A stretch of 64,000 nt of DNA from NCBI GenBank assembly GCA_963932465.1, contig OZ010800.1, positions 97,545,307 to 97,609,306 of the forward strand. Direction: 5' to 3'. Numbering within the stretch: position 1 is the stretch's first letter; every line of letters starts with the position of its first letter. Below the pieces are notes generated by a model, which had not been told where the DNA came from, ran no database searches, and saw only the letters and a list, made by a program, of their open reading frames with translations. Below are positions 21,531 to 32,513 of this stretch, piece by piece. Source of the stretch: Maratus speciosus (lineage: Eukaryota > Arthropoda > Arachnida > Araneae > Salticidae). The translations under genes and the position numbers were made by a program.

Positions 21531-23902
21531 TTAAATACTAAATTGATTGGTTGTTGGTGTATTCAATACTTCTTTCCATACAACATTATGAGTGTGATGA
21601 GGATTTTCTGTAGGTGGAAGTACCTTTAAGTTGTTTTGCCTCTTAACCCTGGAAAAAGCAACGTAGAGCATTCCATGCATAAAAACAGGTGTCCGTAAGT
21701 CGACGCCAACAAATTCGAAGGTCTGACCTTGAGCTTTAAGCATAGTTATTGCAAAGGCTGGCCTCACAGGAAATTGATGCCTTTGCATCGTGCATCCACG
21801 TTGACCTCTGCTTGAATCCAGAGTTTTTTGCGGAATATTTACTTCGATACCTGAATATTCTCCTGTGATTATTTTTGCTTTGATTATGTTATTGCAAAGA
21901 TCTTTAACAATTAGCCTTGTTCCATTGCAAAGGCCTTCTGAAACATCTAAATTGCGCAGTAGTATGATTATTGGATTATTTTTAAACTTTAACTCATGAG
22001 ATGCAAATCAGCTATTTCAATGGAATTGAGCAATTCCGTCGTAAACTGGACTGCTCCTTCAGATTGATCTTTGACGTAATCGTAGCTGTGGTTGATTTTA
22101 TACTCTCCAGGAAGTTTCTCAATAATTTTGGCGTTAATCTTGCTGACATCTTTATTTAATGGCGCAAGGATAGCTCGATCCTTCATTACTTCATAACTTT
22201 CTTTCTTTAAGCAGTTTCGAAAGACTACATCAATGAGATGGCCATTTGAAAGTATATCTACGGGTAGTTCGATTTCACCCATCGCGTTCTCAGGTAGCTC
22301 CCCATTTCCAAGTTTCAAAAGATATTTGGCGAATTCTCTTTTTTCCGGATCAACGCGCATGTTATCTGTTAATGGAATTGAATTGAAGTGGTGCCACGGC
22401 TCACTTTTTTTAATTGATAAATACAATATTTGACTTTGCTCGTAGTTGGTCGGGTAGACATCGACGAAAGTCCTCTCCTAGAACCATAATCTTTCCACGA
22501 AATGGCAAAATTGGATTTCTAATAGGGCGCAGCAATTGATCTATGTTGTGAAGTCCGTATTTTGGCAGCATAGGAGCTTCATCCATCAAAAATACATCAA
22601 CTTTGCTGAGTTCGACTGCTTTAGCGGATCTAGGTTTGATATTGGAAATTGAATCCGATGTCAATGGAACTTTAAGTCCAAAAGTCTTGTGTGAAGTACT
22701 TCCATCAGGTAGAAGAATAGAAGCAATCCCAGTGAAAGTCATGCACTTTACTTTATGCTTTTGTCCTGGAAGGATGTAATAAAGAGTTTTGTATGCAAAA
22801 GTCTTTCCGTGCCTCCAGGTCCATCACTAAAGAAACATTTTGATCGAGGGGTTGAATCGTTTAGTGAATGTAAGATGGTATCAACAATTTCAATTTGTCT
22901 CCCTTTAAGAAGTTGATACATATGTTCTTCAATAGAAATAGACTCATTGGTGTTCATAGTTTCTTCATTTAGCACGTTCTCGTATCCATCAATATCGTCC
23001 ATACCAAGTTTATGAACCCAGTATAGGAAATTATTACCTTCAGTAGCTTCTGTATTTAACTTGAATGCGATAATTCGATAAGCACGCTTAAGAGCTTCTT
23101 CGACAGAATTAACCATCCGTCCTGTTTCTCGGATGAAGTCTTCAGCCAAATCTTTCTTAAAAATTTTCCATAGGCGTCTTGGATTTTATGGAGATCCAAA
23201 AATGATAATCTGTGTAAACAGCGTTCTCATGACTTTAGGCATCTTCGACATAGCAGATTCTCGCAGACTTTCAATCCATTGTTTGTCATCGTAAGTTAGT
23301 CCACGAACTAAACAAACTTGTTTATATGATACATATGTAATGCCATCAACTGTTAGCATATCTTCGAAACTTGTTGCATTCTTAACATGGTACAGCAACA
23401 TTCGTACGTGGTAGAGTTCTGGCTGGGAGATGAAATTTACGTTATGTATTCGACCAATAACGCGGAAACGGCGACTTCTTTGAATCCATTCGCTGGATTT
23501 TCCATCCCATTTGAAGTATTCAGGAATTTGCCAATAGTAGTGATACATAAATTCTTGAGAATTTACGTTCAGAAGATTATTTTCTTCTATTTGTTTTAGG
23601 CCTCGATTATGCCGGAAATATGCCTCTAATGTTGAACCTTTCTTACCCGTATCTGCTAAATCTTCTTGTGCTAGATAAATGTTTGCAATTCGAAATTTAC
23701 CTAGTAAATGGGTATTTAAGCGTTGAGCAGAATGGCTTTTACTTTGAATCTCGTTGCCAAATAATCGCCAACATGCTTCTGGTGGAGTGATACATCGACC
23801 TTCAATATAGGTGTCTATTTCATTGTAGATAAGTTTTCTTTGCTTTTCAACGATATTTATTGTTGCACAATCATGCCCTTTGTAGATATATTTGTAGAGA
23901 TA
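21531..23902 (-). pseudogene. Helitron RepHel, C-terminal part: Rep tyrosine segment and Pif1-like helicase
   Basis: This is the downstream half of a Helitron Rep/helicase polyprotein. It opens exactly at the nested insertion junction (23902) with YLYKYIYKGHD, the Tyr-rich segment that carries the catalytic tyrosine pair in Helitron relaxases. The linker domain follows (EAYFRHNRG..., SRRFRVIGRIHNV, YHVRMLLYHVKNATSFEDML), and then an SF1B Pif1-type helicase. Visible helicase motifs are Walker A GPGGT (~22815), Walker B-like FLMDEAPM (~22585), GKIMVLGEDFRRCLP (~22490), ITMLKAQGQTF (motif V, ~21735) and MLYVAFSRVK (motif VI, ~21660). The protein would rejoin and unwind single-stranded transposon DNA during rolling-circle transposition. 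Breaks are a TAA at 23184-23186 in frame, a one-base loss inside Walker A (~22813), a frameshift near 22430 and one near 21996. It is inactive. Confidence 0.93.
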
Positions 23903-26476
23903 CTAGGAGGCTCTGCCCCCTACGAGCTACGCTTGCCAACCCCCGTTCAGACACCCCAGATTCTAAAAGCATGCTAATTTCATCGGCCTTAAAAATATTG
24001 AATTATAATTAAAAAAAAAATGTGACGGTCTCCCTGTAAACGGGTTTTCGTTCATTTTCCTTTGATTGGAGATTTTTAAGACGAAATCAGCCGCTGCTAA
24101 GAGATACAATGGCTTTCGTCTTTGATTAAAAACAAGAAAGAAAAATCATGCGTACGGCATAGATTATGAAACACTTTCCAACACTCCCTGAAAGCTTTAA
24201 CAAAACTTCGTTACTTAGGGAAATAAGGTAAATAAGATAACTAACTAAGCATTAAAAAACTGATTTCATAAGTTACCATCCATAGCCAAATATTTATTCC
24301 AATTCTTCCGAAGAGCCCTGTATTTGATCTGTAGCCTGATATATATACTATATGATAGAAAGTTCAGTTTAGCAAGAAAACGCATAACAGGTTGAAATTT
24401 CTCTTTCAGCAATTTATACTAATAGATGGAAACATACTTGAATACTTTTGTTCAGCCCTGTTGTTTACCTAGTACTTTTATTACACGCCACTATTTAGCT
24501 AAACTTTAATTAAAACTAAATCACTCTTAAAACTACTGAAATCGCATTTCCAGAATTTATCCTCTATAGGCGGCCATGTATCCAATTCTTTGCGTGGCCC
24601 TGTATATCATTTTATCTATATGCTACAAACATTTCATAGAAAACTACATGCAGTTCAGCATAACACATTTTAAACCCACCTTTCAGCAATTTACGGTCAT
24701 ACTAAATAACCTTTACGAATTCTTTTGCGTAGCCCTGTATATCAACTATAACATTTACACACACCATATAGTACGCATAAATATAGTGACACTTAAAAGC
24801 GCATATCATAAATAAAAATGCATTCTCTGCCATCGCCGCTAATATACAGTGCTTCGGATAGAAAATACTTGTCTGAAATGCTTTGTATGTTCCTGTAAAT
24901 GCTATGCACTTCGTATTATATATGAAATAACTTAAGTAAGCCTCACCGACGTATATCAATTTTATTACATATGAATCTGTATAATTAAAATACGCCGCAA
25001 ACAATTTCCCCCTATACTATTTGTAATGGAATTCTTTTGTGTAGCCCTGTAAATGAATAGTAACTGTCCGTTGCACCGCATATGCTACAGAATATTCTGC
25101 ATATTTTAGTGCACTTCGAAAAGGCATATATTTTTTATTGTGTTTGAAAGGGTGTAACATCTTTAAAATTCATTTGAAATGATTTTTTCCCATTGGTCGT
25201 AATGTAACGGAATACTTTTGAATGTCCCTGTAAATGAACTAAACATGCTACAAACTTCATTTGAAATAGGGTTCGTGCTAGGCTAAACATCAATAACCCA
25301 AAATTTCAGTGCGATCCGAGTATATTTACGAGAGTTAGAGCGCGAACAGACAAACCGAAATCAATATCACTTTTCAACTTTGTTGGAAAGTGTTAAAAAT
25401 TAGTTAAAATCAGTTAAAAATTTGAAAGTAAGCTAATGTAAAATGAATTAAATACACAGAGTCTTTGTCTATCGGTAATTTTTAACAACGCTATGAGAAA
25501 GTTCTTTTAAATGTATCGTTTTAAATGTGACGTAATTTTCACCAAAGTGTCCTTTCTTTTTTTAATATTTACATGAAAATACCTTTGTTGTTAGAAAGGA
25601 AATATTATTTGCGCTGTCTTAGAGTTCACGATAATAGTTGAAAAAATTATCTCAAAATATGAAATAAATGTCTCGTGCGAATATATTTTTTAATTTATAG
25701 TGTTTTGCCAACTTTTATTTATTTGGCCTTTTTAAATATGACGTAATTTCCTTCATTTGTGACTTTTAACGCATAATAATGAATTTAATATTTAAAAAAT
25801 TTCTTTTCCTTTTAAGATTCACGTGTAACTGTAGTTTTTTTTTAATGTAATTTTCAATATTTTTCGGATTTTTAACACATAATCACTTAATTCTAATTTG
25901 AAAGTTTTTTTCTGTTTATAATAGCCACGTGTAAATATTTTTTATTTTATTTGAAGGACATATTATTCTTTGCGCTGTTTTTAAAATTGGCAACAGTTTA
26001 AAATAATAGCCCTTTTCTAAAATGTGTAAAAAAATCTCTCAAAATGCTGAAACTTTGAATTTAAAATGGAAATAAATCCTCAAAAAATGAGTCAAATTAA
26101 AAAGATAATTGTAGTCTGCACATCGGAAACTTCCAATGTATGAAATGATCTAAAAATATTTAAATTCCTATGTATAGTTTTTCTCCTATAAAACTTTTTT
26201 AAGGGAACGATTTTTACCATCTTTAACATTAAATATCTCTTAAAATAATTATTCGATTTAAAAACTGTCTGCAACAGCGTGTTTATCAAACATGTCTCTA
26301 TAATAACACCGAATTTCATATTTTTGTATGAAACAGTATTCTTAATATTAACGAAGAAAGACCCCTGGTCATAAAAAATATGTATGCCTATCTAGTAGGG
26401 GCATACCCGGATGATCTACGCAGATTTTCATTGTTCCATTTCCAAACGAAAACTTTTTTTTTAATATATAGAAAGA
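23903..26476 (-). mobile_element. Non-autonomous Helitron HelN-2, complete, nested in the RepHel gene
   Basis: On the minus strand the element starts TCTTTCTATATATTAAAA at 26476 and ends GCAGAGCCTCCTAG at 23903. It is preceded by A and followed by T, and no target duplication is present. These are canonical Helitron properties (5' TC, 3' CTRR, A|T target). A hairpin (AGGGGGC-AGA-GCCTCCT) lies directly at the 3' end, closer to CTAG than the usual ~10 bp. It is 2,574 bp, with no transposition gene. It carries a diverged tandem array (24300-25250), and its 5' half is homologous to HelN-1 and HelN-3. The plus-strand 79-codon and minus-strand 100-codon frames inside are array artefacts. Confidence 0.92.
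24300..25250. repeat. Diverged tandem array inside HelN-2, about 7 units of 135-180 bp
   Basis: The landmark GAATTCTTTTGCGTAGCCCTGTA or a degraded form recurs with its CCTG near 24315, 24455, 24597, 24732, 24888, 25043 and 25225. Each is followed by a GCTACAAA/ATATAT block and TTTCAGCAATTTA. The same unit occurs outside the Helitron near 54960-55145 and 58430-58480, so the array type is dispersed rather than unique to this element. Confidence 0.75.
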
Positions 26477-28860
26477 TTTTACAGCACGAATATTTCCTAC
26501 ATATTCAACGTTTATATGACACTTGTATCTCTTCAAGAGATAAGCATTGTATGGAGCTACGTGACGGTTATCTCTTGTTATTTTGCAAACATTTATATCC
26601 TTTCGATAAACAGCATGCTCGTGCGAAAATTCTAAACTATATTGATCCAACTGTGGATTATATCTACGTCGATAACTTGGTTTTTCATCGTCCGCTAAAG
26701 TAGTGATTTCGTTAAACATTTTAGGATAGTTTAAGCGACATTTCATGCACCCATTTTTATTATTAATCATACACGGTGCATTTGGGTTTAGTTTCCCACA
26801 CGTATTGTGAATCATCCATTTTAGCATCAGATTTCGTAATTCAGGATCATTATTAGTGGGAATTTCCGCTGAAATCAGGTCATCAAGTTCCTCTGGGTTA
26901 CGAATTCTATCTTCAGGAGCCATAATCAGCAGCAGATGCATATGTGGGAGGCCACGTTTCTGGAATTCTATTGTATAAACGTAAGCGGCAACCTTTCCAA
27001 ATACTTATTTTTTGTCCAATTCTTCAATAATGTCATCGAATTTGATTTTAAAAACTCTAGCAATGCGATCAGGTCTATCTTGAGCAGGTTGTTCATGTAT
27101 TATACCTTTTCCAAGACAACTTTTGACGCCTCTTTAATTTCTGGCCATTCAGGATTTGATGTCACAGTGATAAATAAATCTGGCGATCCATATCTGTAGA
27201 CAATGGCCATCGCATCTGCGAACTGTTCAACATAGTATCGCGTCGATCCAATGATGAAGATGGCAGTATTATCTTTTCACCAACAACGGCATTTTTTCTT
27301 TTCAGCGAGTGCCTTAATAATGTGGGTAACGCCAGAATATTGGTCAGCAAATTTTTTTTTAAATTAGCTTTGATCCATTGGATGCGATCGCGCTCTACTC
27401 TGATGTATGTATTAACGAGGTATTGTTGGAAAAGCCAACCACCAAAATACAAAGCGTTGAAGTGTATTTGGAGCAAATCTGCACCTATAATAGCTGTTTC
27501 TTGAGGAAGGTATTTAGTAAGTTCAAGTCGAAAAGCAATTCTATATTGTGCTAATTCTAGTTGAGGAAGATGCTGACGAATTGTATAAGGTGTTTGAAAT
27601 TGTAGATCCACAGAATAGCCAAATGTTCCTTTGGGGTAAAATAGTGGATACGTGAATGGTTCTATCCGTTTATCAATATTACGCAAATTGATATTTTTTT
27701 TTCCACGTTAATGTACCACCATTTCGTTATCTGGAAAGCTTTGATCGGCGTTGAGTGTAAGCACGGCGCATACATCATTAGTCATAGGGACATTGAATCT
27801 TCTGTAATCAGCATTTTCTTGCATTTTAAACAGAAGTTTGACATATGGAGTTTTTACTCCTTCTGTTTAAGCATGTCGATTCACTTCTTCTTCAACTTCT
27901 CGCATCATCATAAATGATTGTGCAAACATATTTTGAGACCGAATAATATGCTCTAAATTTCCATTAAATTTCGTCTGATTCCATGGTTGAGAGGATATTC
28001 GAGTCTTTCGTTAACAGCATCTTCTGAACTTAAGAAGTACATCTGACCATATTGCGGTAGTTCGATATCGCCTTCACTGTTTTGTGTTGGATGAGCTGCC
28101 ATATTCATCTTATGATAAACTTGTCCGCCGGCGACAAGGCTGTAAATACCATGGCTGTTAATTGTTCGATCATCATGTGCCTTAAATGAAGCCAAAGCAA
28201 AGCATGAATTTAAATTGTGTTTTTTTTGTGGAAATTTTCAGAAAATGGATGGCATTTAAAAAAGAAACGCACCAATTCATTTGGAAAAATGGGGAAGTCA
28301 AGCTTAATTCGTCCATGTAAGCAGCAGTCGCCAAATGAGTCCTGGTTAATTTGATTAGACACACGTTCTTCTGGAAAATGTATTGCTTTGCAATGAATAC
28401 ATTGAATGTTAAAAGAACCTAATTTTTGGTATGTTGCTTCTTTGTTAACTGCGCACTTCCACGTTCGTATTCGTTTCTTTACTAAAATTTGCAGGCGTCT
28501 TTTGTTACGGCGTCTTTGTTCTTCTAAATCTTGATCTTGTCGCTTATTTATTTCATTTGCTATGTGCTAAATGGAACAATGCTGAATTTCACGTATGGGT
28601 TGAATGCGGATTTTGTTTGTTTTGCCAACACATTTTTCCGTCTTTTTAGTGTACACAATTGATCTAATTCTTGGGACCCAGATTCATTAAGACAATACAT
28701 CATACCTGCGATTTTTTTGTCGGCTTTTTTCTTTAGCAGCACCCATTGGTCTAGACGTTGAAATATCATTTTCAATTTCAGTATTTCTAATCCGACTTGA
28801 CATTCTTTCGTTAAAGTTGAATTCTCGTTTTTTTTAGGCCGTCCTGCTCATTTTCTGATT
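26477..28860 (-). pseudogene. Helitron RepHel, N-terminal part: zinc-finger-like region and HUH relaxase
   Basis: This is the upstream half of the same broken Helitron protein. From the N-terminal side: a basic region (~28480-28850); CIHCKAIHFPEER and FGDCCLHGRIKLDF (~28300-28405), the Cys-rich finger typical of Helitron proteins; SFKAHDDRTINSHGIYSLVAGGQVYHKMN (~28100-28190, written here as a span of shared residues); the Helitron_like_N domain with EPFTYPLFYPKGTFGY and FQQYLVNTYIRVERDRIQW (27162-27686); and the HUH motif RGLPHMHLLL, with His-Met-His codons at 26936-26944. PNAPCM...GCMKCRLNYPK follows, and the part ends RAVK at the insertion point. At least four frame breaks or stops are visible, near 28215, 27955, 27870-27710 and ~27000. 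It nicks and joins single-stranded DNA in active relatives; this copy cannot. Confidence 0.92.
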
Positions 28861-29559
28861 GGTAAATACAGTAATCTGTATTTTCCCTTTAGTTTCAACA
28901 GAGATGGATACTTCTGTTGCCACTATACAAAAAAGTAATAAAAACTAAAAAAAAAAAAATAACTCAGAAACAAATTGAGATACAGCTTTCAAACAAATTG
29001 CATTTAAAAGTACATTTTTTTCTCTATACAACGGTGTAAAAAGTAATATTGTGGGATGTTTAGAATTTTAAGAATGAAATTTCATTTAAAATTGGTCCAG
29101 GAGTATTAATGTTTAATCCATAGGCTACGTAATGTATGACCAGCTCCGTAGAAGTTTAAAAATTTACAGTACTGAAAAATGTAATCCATGGCGTACGTAA
29201 TTCATGATAAACTCCGTGCGATTTTTTATGTCTTAAATTTTAGTCTTTGAAAAAATTATTTTCCAAATGGTCGTTGTTATTTGTTAAATTGCATTTTTTT
29301 CCTATTGTTGTTTTACTTTTCAGTTTTTCAATGAAATTAGCGTAAAGCAAGTATTTTAAATGAAATTAGTGAAACGTTTATATTTTGAATGATAATAATA
29401 AAATAAGAATAAGGTATGGAAAAAAATGTTGATTTATTACTTGCGCCCGACTAACATAAACGTATCACAAAAGCCATATATTCACCTTTCTTTGCGCAGT
29501 TGTTCATGGGATTCCTGGTTAATCTTCCGTAATCGAAGGCCTCGCCAATCGGTGTATTA
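28861..29559. other. 5' flank of the RepHel Helitron, nothing assigned
   Basis: Upstream (minus strand) of the first RepHel-like codons. A Helitron 5' TC terminus should lie somewhere here or beyond, but I could not choose one without a related copy to compare. Confidence 0.35.
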
Positions 29560-31060
29560 GCTACAATGTTGAAAGCATCGTTTACGTATGAAACGAAAAC
29601 TTCAGGATCAATTTTATTACAGAAAATCGTATTATCATCATCTAACTACACATTGAAAACGGAAAATTGCATTTTATTTCGATTATTTATAATATTTGAT
29701 AGGATACGCCTCTATTATAATGTTTTTGGAACGGGTTTTGTGTATACACAGCGTTCTACGTTGCTTAGTTATAGAGATAAAGGAAACAGTTAAAAAATAA
29801 AGTGAACCTTATTATTAAAGGTTAGCCTTGAAAAAAATTCTAATGAACAGATTTTGATCCAAGTGGCACTATTACACAACTTTTCAGGAATGGTTTTAGT
29901 ATATAACATTTCATTATATGTTGCTTAGTTATAGAGCTATTGGAAAAGTTATAGAGAAAGGTGAACGCAGTTATTAAAGGTGCATCTACTGTAATTATAT
30001 AAAATGCAAATTTGTGTTTCTTTCAGCCCATTTATAATTTGAGTTTTGCTGAATGTATTTTGATGGGAATTAACACTGTTAGTTAGATATTTTTTTGTGG
30101 AAGATTGGTACTTCTTGCATGGATGGTACTTCTCTGTAGCGAAGTTTTCTTCTGGGTTATTATTTTTTCTGAAGCGCAAACTTGACAGCAAATCAAATTG
30201 CAGAAAATCACATTGGAAGAGAAAGTTCCAAAACTAGGTGAAACTGATTGCGAAAGATTACCTTTTATTTAAAGTTCCACTGAACGTATTTTAATCGGAG
30301 TTGCACAATTAGGTAGTATTTCAGGGTTTGTTTCAGTATTTAACATATCATTTCACATTTTTAGTTATGGAGCTATCAGGAAAGTCATCAGTGGTGTAGT
30401 TGTAAAAAAGTAGGATAAAATCTACAGGCTGAGGGTATATACTAGAGAGTGTATATGCTATAATAGCTATGGAGGGCGTGTAGAGTATCTAAAAAATTCC
30501 AGAAGCTCTACGGCGTATAGCCTACGCTGCATTCCTGAAAGTTCTACAATCACGTTAACGCGATTATGAAAGATGTATTTAACTATCTACTCCACATATA
30601 AAATACAAAGAGCAATTTCGGTCCGACCATTTGTAACTTGTGTTCTTTGGATGGATTTTGAGAAGACTTACATTGTAAGTTAGATAAATTTTCAAAAAAG
30701 GGTTTAATATACAACACATATCATTCTACATTGCTTAGTTATAGAATTATGTGCGAAAGTTCTTTATTAAGTGAACTCTTTTTGGAAAGGTTAGCCTTTT
30801 TGAAAGGTTCTACTGTGTTAAGTTCGATGGAATTAGCACTGGTTGTTAGATAACTTTTCAGGAAAGGTTTTAGAGTATAACACATATTGTTCTACATTGC
30901 TTTGCTATAGAATTATAGGTGAATGCTCTATAACCTGGTGAACCCGATTATAAAAAAATAATTTTATTAGAAGGTTCTACTGAACGGATTTTTGATGAGA
31001 TTTTCATTTTAAATTTTCAGGGATGGTTTTAATAATCTACATATTATTTTTTCGTTCTTT
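29560..31060 (+). repeat. Diverged ~160-bp tandem array
   Basis: The unit core TTGCTTAGTTATAGA(G/A) recurs near 29761, 29921 and 30731, in degenerate form near 30358 and 30891. Each is preceded by TATAACA(C)AT...CAT and followed by a GGTTCTACTGAA(C)GG(A)TTTTGAT block. The array lies upstream of the Helitron 3' end at 31291 and is probably the internal minisatellite of that element (inference). Confidence 0.7.
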
Positions 31061-31224
31061 TCCGGTAAATAATCAACAAAATGATTTGCTTCTTAACAGT
31101 CCAAATTTTATCTGAGAGATTAGAAGATATGAAACCATAATGGCGTTCATATTGTTTTCAGCAATGCGGAAGATCATTGGAGATAAATGTATATATTGCT
31201 ATAAAACACAAGATCAAATACACC

Positions 31225-31291
31225 GATATAGTTAGTTTGATTAAAGTTTCGTTCGGAGAAACCAACCAGCGTAGCGGGCAAAGGCTGCTAG
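31225..31291 (+). mobile_element. Helitron 3' end (hairpin and CTAG)
   Basis: GTTTCGTTCGGAGAAAC, then CCAACCAGCGTAGCGGGCAA and GGCTGCTAG, followed by T. The GCGGGCAAAGGCTGCTAG form is close to 3' ends of a widespread arthropod Helitron type (family knowledge). The element's 5' end is not located; it may include the array at 29560-31060. The base following CTAG is the first base of dispersed repeat family B. Confidence 0.7.
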
Positions 31292-31600
31292 TGTCATACT
31301 AAATAAAAAACCTAATAAAAACCTTTCGTCAAGCATAACTCAAACAATATTTGTCGGATTTCGTTTCTGATTACACCAGAAGGTACCTTTAAGTGTCGTC
31401 TAGTGAATGCACCTACTGTGAAAAAAAAGTTCCAAACCGTTTAAAAATTATACAGAAAAAACTGATAAAAAGCACAATTTATCTGCATACGTCACAGAAA
31501 TTTGATGTGCGTCACTTTCACCGGTTGAGGTTTTCGTAGACAACTGGTTTGAACACATGGAGCAAATAAGAAAAAAAATACGCTCGCAGTAATACTGAAG
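31292..31600 (+). repeat. Dispersed repeat family B, copy 2
   Basis: Collinear with 6713-7020, starting TGTC(A/C)TACTAAA in both. The 63-codon minus-strand frame (31492-31683) ends in LFAPCVQTSCLRK, as does the frame at 6913-7107, because both read through the same repeat. I treat this as shared repeat sequence, since the frames diverge beyond it. Confidence 0.7.
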
Positions 31601-31616
31601 TGCCATAAAACATATT

Positions 31617-32197
31617 TAAATTTAATAGACCGGGAACCCACCGCATAAACTACCACTTCACCGAGTTCATAGATGAAATTCATGCACTAAATAGAACACG
31701 ATTAGCATATTAAAATGGAACTGGTCTGCCTGCTCATATCTTGGTGGAACACCCGGGCAGACTGGATTTCAGTGGTTGAATTTTAAGTCCCCAACCACCT
31801 CATAGAGTTCACGGATGAAATTCATCAACTAAGTAATGCTCGATTAGCACAATGAAACGGAACTGGTCTGCCAGCTCATATCTTGGTGGAAGACCCGGGC
31901 AGACTGGATTTTAGTGGTTGAATTTTAGGGCCCCAACCACCTCATCGAGTTCACGGGTGAAATTCAAGAAATAAGTAGTGCTCGATTAGCACAATGAAAT
32001 GGAACTGGTCTGCCAGCTTATATCTTGGTGGAACACCCGGGCAGACTGGATTTTAGTGGTTGAATTTTAGGTCCCCAACCACCTCATCGAGTTCACGAAT
32101 GAAATTCAAGAACTAAGTAGTGCTCGATTAGCACAATGAAATGGAACTGGTCTGCCAGCTCATATCTTAGTGGAACACCCGGGCAGACTGGATTGTA
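31617..32197 (+). repeat. 142-bp satellite-like tandem array, about 4 units
   Basis: GCAGACTGGATT recurs at 31757, 31899, 32041 and 32183, exactly 142 bp apart. Each unit carries CACCTCAT(C)GAGTTCACG, GAAATTCA, GCTCGATTAGCACAATGAAA and GGAACTGGTCTGCC...ACCCGGGCAGACTGG. Adjacent units differ at only a few positions, making this the most homogeneous array in the window. A single, more diverged monomer lies inverted at 34655-34800. Confidence 0.92.
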
Positions 32198-32513
32198 CTA
32201 TTTTTTAATTACATTACAACAAACTTGTTACTTTGTAAAAAAAAATGAATTTGTATGATTATTGTAAAAAAAGAGATTTAATATATTAAACATCATAAAG
32301 AAGCAGAACATTTAAACAAAAATTTCTCTTCAGGTGCCAATAAATATTTGCGATTTTTTATCTGTTCAAATATCAAAAATAAGAACAATTCCAGAACTTG
32401 TAAAAGTAAAATATTCGTAAATATTTGCAGTATACCAATTCTAATTGTGCGTTTGAATTTTATTATATCTAATTTATTTGACTATTAACATTAAAGACGA
32501 TTTTTTATAGTTA

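Noticed and set aside
26936..27199. 87-codon plus-strand frame and other plus-strand frames across 22-28 kb
   Set aside because: They are the antisense of the Helitron RepHel coding sequence.
31617..32197. CRISPR-like regular spacing
   Set aside because: The whole 142-bp unit is repeated with no unique spacers, and the setting is eukaryotic. It is a satellite-type array.
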